NCBI GenBank assembly: GCA_012270355.1
Contig: JAAXIL010000219.1
Coordinates: 1 to 5,226, forward strand
DNA: 5,226 nucleotides
Reading direction: 5' to 3'
From: Psychrobacter sp.
GTDB lineage: Bacteria > Pseudomonadota > Gammaproteobacteria > Pseudomonadales > Moraxellaceae
Positions 1 through 5,226 of this stretch are shown piece by piece. Below the pieces are notes generated by a model, which did not search any database, had not been told where the DNA came from, and saw only the letters and a program-made list of their open reading frames with translations. The position numbers were made by a program, and so were the translations under genes. Positions within the stretch are counted from its first letter, which is position 1, and every line of letters starts with the position of its first letter.

Positions 1-4
1 CTAC

Positions 5-72
5 GCTCACTCAGAAAATCACAGATTTTCTCTTGCGAGCCTAAAAAAATCAGTGATTTGTTTTAACGGCTC
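5..72. repeat. Two adjacent hairpins sharing one arm (REP-like or end of upstream transcript)
   Basis: The first hairpin has an 8-bp stem, AGAAAATC (13-20) with GATTTTCT (24-31), around a 3-base loop. An outer GCTC (5-8) can pair with GAGC (37-40). The second is built on AAATCA (47-52) and TGATTT (54-59). It extends through A43-A46/T61-T64 and T42/A65, then past a small bulge to GAGCC (37-41) with GGCTC (68-72). GAGC at 37-40 can therefore pair either upstream or downstream, making the outer stems mutually exclusive. No T-tract follows on the plus strand, so this is not a classical terminator. It may be a palindromic extragenic repeat or the 3' end of an unseen upstream gene. The pairing is seen directly; the role is unknown. 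Confidence 0.5.
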
Positions 73-255
73 TCAGGGAAATAGCTCCATCAAACTTATT
101 TATGACCCTCGATGATAAACCCCTTGATTATTATCCGCATTGACCTAATCTAGGGTATTACCGCTTCGGTGAATAAATCATAAACAGTTAAAATTTGCCG
201 AGTTTTATGCCCTTTGCACCGCTTGTTATTGGTTGTTTTTATGGGTCGTAAGGGC

Positions 256-284
256 GGTTTGTTAGGGCTGAGTTGTGCTATAAT
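256..284 (+). promoter_or_regulatory. Probable sigma-70 extended -10 promoter of ftsH
   Basis: TGC-TATAAT at 276-284 is a perfect -10 hexamer (279-284) preceded by the extended TGn element. The hexamer at a 17-bp spacing, GGTTTG (256-261), is a weak -35, as is usual for extended -10 promoters. Transcription would start near 291 and leave a leader of about 60 bases before the GTG at 354. No heat-shock sigma-32 type promoter was convincing. Assigned by inspection only. Confidence 0.6.
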
Positions 285-353
285 CAATCGCTAACAGTAA
301 ATGAACTAGCACGAATATATTGTGAAGTCAATCAAGTAGGGACGGGATAGCTT

Positions 354-869
354 GTGAATGACATGTTAAAAAATACCTTGTTATGGCTGGTGGTCATCGG
401 GGTGTTGGTGGTGGTGTTTAGTAATTTTGATAACACGACTGAGCCAAATACGCTGAATTACTCTGAGTTTATCACGCAGGTGAATGACGATCAGATTAAG
501 ACGGTGAATATCAACGGTGAGGAAATCACGGGTGAGAAGGTGAATGGGTCGGAATTTACGACGATTCGCCCTGCGGTGGTGGATGATGAGTTGATGCCAA
601 CCTTGCGTGAGCATTATGTAACCATTGTTGCGGCGGAGCCTGAACGGCAAAGCGTGATGATGCAATTGCTCATTGCCAGCTTCCCTGTGCTACTCATTAT
701 TGGTTTGTTCCTGTTCTTTATGCGAAATATGCAGGGCGGGGCAGGCGGTCGGGCTGGTGGTCCGATGAGTTTTGGTAAATCCAAAGCCAAAATGTTGTCC
801 GAAGACCAAATTAAGGTGAATTTTAGCGACGTGGCAGGCTGTGAAGAAGCCAAAGAAGAAGTAGTTTAA
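354..869 (+). CDS. ftsH: FtsH N-terminal part: membrane anchor and periplasmic domain, ended by premature TAA
   Basis: This is the first 171 residues of the membrane-bound ATP-dependent zinc metalloprotease FtsH, which degrades misassembled membrane proteins and short-lived regulators. Visible parts are transmembrane segment 1 (about 8-23), a periplasmic domain (about 27-100) with the family-like NYSEF and INGEEI motifs, transmembrane segment 2 (about 104-122), and the Gly-rich linker followed by MSFGKSKAKML (138-148). The start of the AAA module, FSDVAGCEEAKEEV (157-170), follows. The start is GTG at 354, with purine-rich GGGACGGGAT upstream; ATG at 363 is an alternative that shortens the protein by three residues. 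In normal FtsH the sequence continues E-(I/L/V)-V-E-F-L, but here the Glu codon is TAA (867-869). The piece alone would insert in the inner membrane but has no ATPase or protease. Gene identity is very secure; the functional state is not. Confidence 0.9.
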   Translation: MNDMLKNTLLWLVVIGVLVVVFSNFDNTTEPNTLNYSEFITQVNDDQIKTVNINGEEITGEKVNGSEFTTIRPAVVDDELMPTLREHYVTIVAAEPERQSVMMQLLIASFPVLLIIGLFLFFMRNMQGGAGGRAGGPMSFGKSKAKMLSEDQIKVNFSDVAGCEEAKEEVV

Positions 870-2246
870 GTGTTCTATTTTTTGATGGACCATGACAAGT
901 TTACTAAGATTTGGGCTACCATGAGTAGTGGTTTTCTCATGGTAGGACCGCCAGGAACGGGTAAAACATTGCTCGCTAAAGCCATTGCAGGTGAGGCAAA
1001 AGTACCGTTTTATTCGATTTCAGGGTCTGACTTTGTCGAAATGTTTGTCGGTGTCGGTGCGTCCCGAGTGCGAGATATGTTTGAGCAGGCGAAAAAGAAT
1101 GCACCCTGTATTCTATTTATCGATGAGATTGATGCCGTTGGTCGCCATCGTGGTGCTGGCATGGGCGGCGGTAATGATGAGCGGGAACAAACGCTTAACC
1201 AGTTGCTTGTCGAAATGGATGGTTTTGAGGGCAATGATGGTATTATCGTAATTGCCGCTACGAACCGTGTGGATGTGTTGGATAAAGCCTTGTTACGTCC
1301 TGGACGCTTTGACCGTCAAGTCCATGTTGGCTTGCCAGACATTAAAGGGCGAGAAGAAATCTTAAAAGTGCATTTGAAAAAATTACCATCAACCGTTGGT
1401 GTGGATGTCAATGCGTTGGCACGAGGTACACCTGGGTTTAGTGGTGCTCAACTTGCGAACCTTGTGAACGAAGCGGCCTTATTTGCGGCACGTCGCAACA
1501 AGGGTAGCGTGGATATGCACGACTTTGAGGACGCAAAAGATAAGCTATACATGGGTCCTGAGCGTAAGTCGATGGTGTTGCGGGAAGAAGAACGACGCTC
1601 AACGGCATATCACGAAGCGGGTCATGCTTTGGTTGCCGAGATGTTGCCGGGTACAGACCCTGTGCATAAAGTGACCATCATGCCTCGTGGCTGGGCATTA
1701 GGTGTGACGTGGCAATTGCCCGAGCATGACCAAACCAGTCAGAACAAGTCAAAAATGCTCAATGACATTGCGATTTTGTTTGGCGGACGTATCGCTGAAG
1801 AAGTGTTTGTGAACCAAAAATCGACAGGGGCATCAAACGACTTTGAGCGAGCTACCAAAATGGCTCGAGCAATGGTTACTAAATATGGCATGTCTGATGC
1901 GATGGGTATTATGGTTTATGAAGATGATGACAGCTCGCAAGGCTATTTTGGCTCATCGTCTCGCACCATTTCTGAAGAACCGCAACAAAAGGTGGATGAT
2001 GATGTGCGTCGGTTGTTAGTGGGACAATGCGACATTGCCCGTGAGTTGATTGAAGCCAATCAGGATAAAATGCACGCCATGGTTGATGCTTTGATGAAAT
2101 GGGAAACCATTGACCGTGACCAGTTGCAAGACATCATGGCAGGGCGTGAGCCACGTGAGCCGAAGGTGTATCAACCTCGTGACGTGACCCCGAAAAAAGA
2201 GCCGATTTCGACGGGGATTACCCCTCCGCCACTGCCTGCGATGTAA
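870..2246 (+). CDS. ftsH: FtsH C-terminal part: AAA+ ATPase and zinc protease, in frame after the stop
   Basis: This continues ftsH in the same frame directly after the TAA. GTG at 870 is the first possible start, with AGAAGAAG (854-861) at SD-like spacing; ATG at 885 is the next. Counting from the GTG, the motifs are Walker A GPPGTGKT (26-33), pore loop MFVGVG (58-63), Walker B ILFIDEID (81-88), second region of homology with Arg fingers [19 protein letters not shown] (131-149), zinc site HEAGH (248-252) and third ligand Asp in STGASND (about 324). The C-terminal tail ends PPPLPAM. All catalytic residues are present. The first 22 residues are abnormal: the usual IPKGVLMVG reads MSSGFLMVG, and the usual KLGAT reads KIWAT. 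Joined to the N-terminal part across the stop, the protein would be 630 codons, close to the normal FtsH length of about 640. If translated alone it would lack membrane anchors, which FtsH normally needs to assemble as an active hexamer. Confidence 0.92.
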   Translation: MFYFLMDHDKFTKIWATMSSGFLMVGPPGTGKTLLAKAIAGEAKVPFYSISGSDFVEMFVGVGASRVRDMFEQAKKNAPCILFIDEIDAVGRHRGAGMGGGNDEREQTLNQLLVEMDGFEGNDGIIVIAATNRVDVLDKALLRPGRFDRQVHVGLPDIKGREEILKVHLKKLPSTVGVDVNALARGTPGFSGAQLANLVNEAALFAARRNKGSVDMHDFEDAKDKLYMGPERKSMVLREEERRSTAYHEAGHALVAEMLPGTDPVHKVTIMPRGWALGVTWQLPEHDQTSQNKSKMLNDIAILFGGRIAEEVFVNQKSTGASNDFERATKMARAMVTKYGMSDAMGIMVYEDDDSSQGYFGSSSRTISEEPQQKVDDDVRRLLVGQCDIARELIEANQDKMHAMVDALMKWETIDRDQLQDIMAGREPREPKVYQPRDVTPKKEPISTGITPPPLPAM

Positions 2247-2264
2247 TCATGTAATAAGAGCCTG

Positions 2265-2294
2265 CCTCTAATAAATTAGTACTTTTATTAGGGG
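2265..2294 (+). other. Hairpin just downstream of ftsH
   Basis: CCTCTAATAAA (2265-2275) pairs with TTTATTAGGGG (2284-2294): 11 base pairs including one G-U, around an 8-base loop, starting 18 bases after the ftsH stop. No T-tract follows it, so it is not a terminator by itself. It may protect the 3' end of the ftsH mRNA, with termination occurring at 2347-2368. The structure is seen; the role is inferred. Confidence 0.45.
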
Positions 2295-2346
2295 TTGGCA
2301 ATGAATAAAGCGACGTGTGTGTAGTCTAAATATTATTTAATCATTT

Positions 2347-2382
2347 AAAAGCCCTTTCGAGGGCTTTTCTATTGTTTATTTT
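2347..2382 (+). terminator. Rho-independent terminator of ftsH
   Basis: AAAAGCCCT (2347-2355) and AGGGCTTTT (2360-2368) form a perfect 9-bp stem closed by the stable loop TTCG. A T-rich tail follows (CTATTGTTTATTTTTT, 2369-2384). It lies about 100 bases after the ftsH stop and separates ftsH from tgt. The leading A-run means it could also act weakly on the other strand, but no minus-strand gene reaches it. Confidence 0.88.
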
Positions 2383-2397
2383 TTACTATTATAATTA

Positions 2398-2523
2398 TAG
2401 GACTTACACAGAATTAGGATTCTTGTAGGCTGCGGCTTTAGCCCAGCATTGACGATGGTCTTATATTTGCTGGGCAAGATGCCCAGCCTACGTCAAAAAT
2501 TAATACTTTTTGCGTCAGTCCTA
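2398..2523. mobile_element. 126-bp MITE-like inverted-repeat element between ftsH and tgt
   Basis: The ends are TAGGACT (2398-2404) and AGTCCTA (2517-2523). Read inward, the termini match at about 11 of 14 bases (GGACT-t/g-AC-a/g-CA-g/a-AA). Inside are further inverted arms: GTAGGCTG (2425-2432) with CAGCCTAC (2484-2491), and GCCCAGCA (2441-2448) with TGCTGGGC (2468-2475). The right arm also folds on itself (GCTGGGCA, loop AGA, TGCCCAGC). It encodes nothing. Nested terminal inverted repeats, small size and TA at each outer edge fit a non-autonomous miniature transposable element. The TA edges would suit the TA target duplication of IS630/Tc1-like transposases, but TA is also part of the repeat, so the family is a guess. 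No transposase is present here. Confidence 0.65.
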
Positions 2524-2538
2524 AACTAGCAATTGAAT
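2510..2538 (+). promoter_or_regulatory. Possible tgt promoter partly supplied by the repeat element
   Basis: TTGCGT (2510-2515) and TTGAAT (2533-2538) are spaced by 17 bases, matching the sigma-70 consensus at about 3/6 and 4/6 positions. The -35 lies inside the right end of the inverted-repeat element and the -10 lies just outside it. Transcription would begin near 2545, leaving a leader of only about 10 bases before ATG 2556. Both boxes are weak and this is a tentative reading. Confidence 0.22.
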
Positions 2539-2540
2539 AA

Positions 2541-3707
<1,167 letters not shown>

Positions 3708-3719
3708 CTAAAAACATTG

Positions 3720-3739
3720 AAATCAGTTTTGATTTTTTT
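3720..3739 (+). terminator. Weak hairpin plus T-run between tgt and queA
   Basis: AAATCA (3720-3725) pairs with TGATTT (3730-3735) around the loop GTTT, followed by four more T residues. It lies 12 bases after the tgt stop and overlaps the last codons of queA on the other strand. The stem is AT-rich and short, so it would be weak. It is still the only terminator-like structure at the tgt end. Confidence 0.35.
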
Positions 3740-4865
3740 CCAAAAACATGGCATCGCCATAACTAAAAAAGCGGTATTGATTAGCAATGGCATGGGCATA
3801 AGCCTCATCAATTTGCGACTTGCTCGCAAAGGCGGACACCAACATAAGCAAAGTAGATTTGGGCAAATGAAAATTGGTGATTAAGGCATCAATTACGCCA
3901 AATTCAAAACCTGGGTAAATAAAAATATCCGTATCGCCTGACCAGCCTTGAAGCGATGGTGAATCCTGCCTACTTTCCCGAACCGTTTTTTGATAAGCGG
4001 TTTCCAGCACTCGGGTCACGGTGGTGCCGACGGCTATCACCCGTCCGCCGTTAGATTTGGTATGTTTGATTTTATCGGCAGTGTCATCGGGCAGGTGAGC
4101 ATACTCACTGTGCATCACATGACCCGATAAATCCTCGCTTTTAACTGGGGCGAACGTGCCTGCCCCAACATGTAACGTGACGAACGCAGAGTCAATTCCT
4201 TTCGCTGTTAACCTCTTAAAAATAGTGTCATCAAAATGCAGGCTAGCGGTTGGGGAAGCCACACTGGCTTGTTTGGCAGGGTCATGGAACACGGTTTGAT
4301 ACCGCTCATTGTCCGTCTCATCGGCTCGGCGGTTAAAATAGGGCGGAATCGGCAGCTCACCATATTGCTCAAGGTCGGGTAAAATCGGGCGAGAAAATGC
4401 CAAAACAAACAAGTTTTCCTGCCGTCCTAAGACTTCTGCTTGCATCGCCCCATTGGCTAACTGTAAAGTTTGCCCAACCTTCGGGGCTTTGCTCGCTTTG
4501 ACATGACATAACGCGACGTTGTCTTTGCCTTGGGTTACGTCCGCATCATTACCCAGCGTTTCCACTATTCGTTCTAACAGTCGCTCAACCAATACCTCAA
4601 TTTTACCGCCCGTATCCTTTTGACCAAACAGTCGAGCTTTCATCACTTTGGTGTCATTGAACACCAATAAATCGCCTGTTTGTAGTAAGTCAGGTAAATC
4701 GGTAAATTGCTTGTCGGCTAATGGTTTGTCTGCTGGCACATACAGCAAGCGAGAAGCACTGCGTTGCTTAAGCGGATAGCGGGCGATGAGTGGTTCGGGT
4801 AAATCGAAATCGTAAGCTTTGACATTAAGTAAGTCGGTTGTCTTACTCGGCGTAAATTCAGACAT
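3723..4865 (-). CDS. queA: S-adenosylmethionine:tRNA ribosyltransferase-isomerase QueA
   Basis: QueA transfers and rearranges the ribosyl part of SAM onto preQ1-modified tRNA to form epoxyqueuosine, the step after Tgt. The 380 residues compare with about 356 in Escherichia coli. Recognisable blocks are YDFDLPEPLIARYPL (18-32), GDLLVFNDTKVMKARLFG (64-81), GGKIEVLVERLL (86-97), HVKASKAPK (121-129), LPIPPYF (171-177), FVTLHVGAGTFAPV (228-241), HSEYAHLP (252-259), RVIAVGTTVTRVLE (275-288), FIYPGFEF (315-322), DALITNFHLPKSTLLMLVSAFA (326-347) and RFFSYGDAMF (365-374). The extra length comes from about 11 added N-terminal residues and an insertion at about 98-117. The usual PTAGLHF motif reads PTASLHF (205-211), a Gly-to-Ser change. 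ATG 4865 is the only good start, though no clear Shine-Dalgarno precedes it. The gene has its own probable promoter and converges on tgt. Confidence 0.96.
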   Translation of the reverse strand: MSEFTPSKTTDLLNVKAYDFDLPEPLIARYPLKQRSASRLLYVPADKPLADKQFTDLPDLLQTGDLLVFNDTKVMKARLFGQKDTGGKIEVLVERLLERIVETLGNDADVTQGKDNVALCHVKASKAPKVGQTLQLANGAMQAEVLGRQENLFVLAFSRPILPDLEQYGELPIPPYFNRRADETDNERYQTVFHDPAKQASVASPTASLHFDDTIFKRLTAKGIDSAFVTLHVGAGTFAPVKSEDLSGHVMHSEYAHLPDDTADKIKHTKSNGGRVIAVGTTVTRVLETAYQKTVRESRQDSPSLQGWSGDTDIFIYPGFEFGVIDALITNFHLPKSTLLMLVSAFASKSQIDEAYAHAIANQYRFFSYGDAMFLEKNQN

Positions 4866-4900
4866 AAAAAACGGGACAATTTCAGCAAAATTAGCCCCGC

Positions 4901-4909
4901 ATCATAGCA
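4901..4909 (-). promoter_or_regulatory. Extended -10 promoter of queA
   Basis: On the minus strand the bases 4909 to 4901 read TGC-TATGAT, an extended -10 with a 5/6 hexamer (4901-4906). The -35 region is poor: CTCACT at an 18-bp spacing matches at 3/6. This is acceptable for an extended -10 promoter. Transcription would begin near 4894, giving a leader of about 30 bases before the queA ATG. Confidence 0.5.
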
Positions 4910-4916
4910 TTTTTAG

Positions 4917-4935
4917 ATAAACTCAGTGAGTTTAT
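4917..4935. promoter_or_regulatory. 19-bp perfect palindrome over the queA -35 region
   Basis: ATAAACTCA (4917-4925) and TGAGTTTAT (4927-4935) are perfect inverted repeats around a single central base. A partial third copy of the half-site, CAGTTTATA (4940-4948), overlaps the end of the upstream gene. It sits just upstream of the queA -10 and 9 bases after the stop of the dehydrogenase gene. It could be an operator for a dimeric regulator or an AT-rich hairpin ending the upstream transcript. No T-tract follows it on the minus strand, which weakens the terminator reading. Confidence 0.45.
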
Positions 4936-4943
4936 GCCTCAGT

Positions 4944-5226
4944 TTATACCCCGATGATTTTATTCACGCTACGCACCAGACTGTCAGGCATCACTTGAGC
5001 CACGCTATTGAGAGCTTTGGCAGGGATACCGACGGGGAAATGAACGCCACTAGTTTTTTTATTGGGCGTAACGGTCAGTTTATACAGTGTTTTGCCAACG
5101 TCATCAGCGGTGAGACGAATGCCCAGTCGATCCATGCTGGTGGCGGGGTCGCCTGCGGTCAGGTTGGTTTTTGCCCACAAAGGCATCACGTCAATCACCT
5201 TCACGCCGTGGGGTTCAAACTCAATA
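4944..5226 (-). CDS. C-terminal end of a short-chain dehydrogenase/reductase (partial)
   Basis: The reading frame runs from the right edge of the window to a TAA at 4944-4946 and gives about 93 residues. It begins IEFEPHGVKVIDVMPLWAKT, which matches the late part of classical SDR enzymes: a strand of the Rossmann fold followed by the P-x-x-(V/A)-x-T segment that contacts the nicotinamide. The remaining part (LGIRLTADDVGKTLYKL...) fits the C-terminal helices, in which SDR annotations often show such a TADDVA-like stretch. The catalytic Ser-Tyr-Lys and the glycine-rich cofactor site lie outside the window, so substrate and activity cannot be stated. GTG at 5204 is probably internal, because the frame stays open to the edge with fitting sequence. 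It is transcribed towards queA with a 78-bp gap; queA seems to have its own promoter. Confidence 0.8.
   Translation of the reverse strand, partial: IEFEPHGVKVIDVMPLWAKTNLTAGDPATSMDRLGIRLTADDVGKTLYKLTVTPNKKTSGVHFPVGIPAKALNSVAQVMPDSLVRSVNKIIGV

Larger units (their letters stand above)
1..353. other. Intergenic region upstream of ftsH
   Basis: No convincing gene is visible here. Short open stretches run in from the left edge: one frame stops at 42-44, one at 61-63 and one at 110-112. None resembles a protein end I recognise, so an upstream gene could end here but cannot be identified. The contents are the paired hairpins at 5-72, a small hairpin at 156-175 (TATT-ACCG, loop CTT, CGGT, one bulged G, AATA) and the ftsH promoter near 276-284. 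The rest, about 176-255, is AT-rich and shows nothing I can support. Confidence 0.6.
354..2246 (+). pseudogene. ftsH: ftsH as one locus, interrupted by an in-frame stop within a patch of altered codons
   Basis: The two reading frames above are one gene. The TAA at 867-869 lies at codon 172 and the register is identical on both sides, so there is no net indel. Codons 172-197 (867-944) keep the family length but carry about 11 differences from the consensus, including the stop, while the flanking sequence is conserved. FtsH is essential in Escherichia coli, so a true knockout would need a second copy, a suppressor, reinitiation or tolerance in this organism. The long intact frame after the stop argues for a very recent event or a sequence error. 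I label it interrupted but do not claim that it is non-functional in the cell. Confidence 0.7.

Noticed and set aside
140..168. TTGACC (140-145) as the -35 of an ftsH promoter
   Set aside because: At 16-18 bp spacing there is no acceptable -10 (GCTTCG at 17); the TGC-TATAAT at 276-284 is far better.
850..950. Frameshift or programmed ribosomal slip as the cause of the broken ftsH
   Set aside because: Both sides of the stop are in the same frame, and the other two frames across this stretch have stops and no FtsH-like residues. At most, compensated small indels near 908-916 could be argued.
850..950. Insertion element interrupting ftsH
   Set aside because: The interval between the conserved blocks has exactly the family length; there is no extra DNA, no terminal repeat and no target duplication.
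2301..2324. Tiny frame ATG-AAT-AAA-GCG-ACG-TGT-GTG-TAG with an AGGGG upstream
   Set aside because: Only seven codons, located between the ftsH hairpin and terminator, with no known leader-peptide pattern; chance is the better explanation.
2449..2467. Promoter inside the repeat element (TTGACG and TATATT)
   Set aside because: The boxes are only 7 bp apart, too close for sigma-70.

Overview
The window reads as chromosomal DNA of a gammaproteobacterium, most likely a member of the Moraxellaceae (Moraxella/Faucicola/Psychrobacter type). This rests on the remembered style of the FtsH, Tgt and QueA proteins, the moderate GC content and the pairing of tgt with queA. It is an inference; no database was consulted.

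Layout: bases 1-353 are non-coding and hold two adjacent hairpins (5-72), a small hairpin (156-175) and a probable extended -10 promoter (276-284). Bases 354-2246 encode the membrane AAA+ zinc protease FtsH, but the frame is broken by a TAA at 867-869. Reading resumes in the same frame at a GTG directly after the stop, so the gene appears as a 171-residue membrane-anchor piece and a 458-residue AAA+/protease piece. Bases 2247-2555 hold a hairpin, a strong intrinsic terminator and a 126-bp MITE-like inverted-repeat element. Bases 2556-3707 encode Tgt on the plus strand. Bases 3723-4865 encode QueA on the minus strand, converging on tgt with a 15-bp gap. A palindrome and an extended -10 promoter lie upstream of queA. 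Bases 4944-5226 are the C-terminal end of a short-chain dehydrogenase on the minus strand, cut off by the window edge.

How the genes relate: Tgt and QueA carry out successive steps of queuosine tRNA modification (preQ1 insertion at G34, then transfer of the epoxycyclopentanediol unit from SAM). Here they face each other and are not in one operon. FtsH is a separate quality-control function with its own promoter and terminator.

The most unusual feature is the break in ftsH. It is not a frameshift or an insertion. A run of about 26 codons (867-944) keeps its length and register, but roughly 11 codons differ from the FtsH consensus, including the stop and the normally near-invariant Pro-Lys-Gly before Walker A. 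The rest of the gene looks intact. Part of this patch also forms a perfect 10-bp inverted repeat with the conserved sequence next to it. A sequencing or assembly fault is the leading explanation. Localised mutation, templated change or a truly split FtsH are the alternatives.
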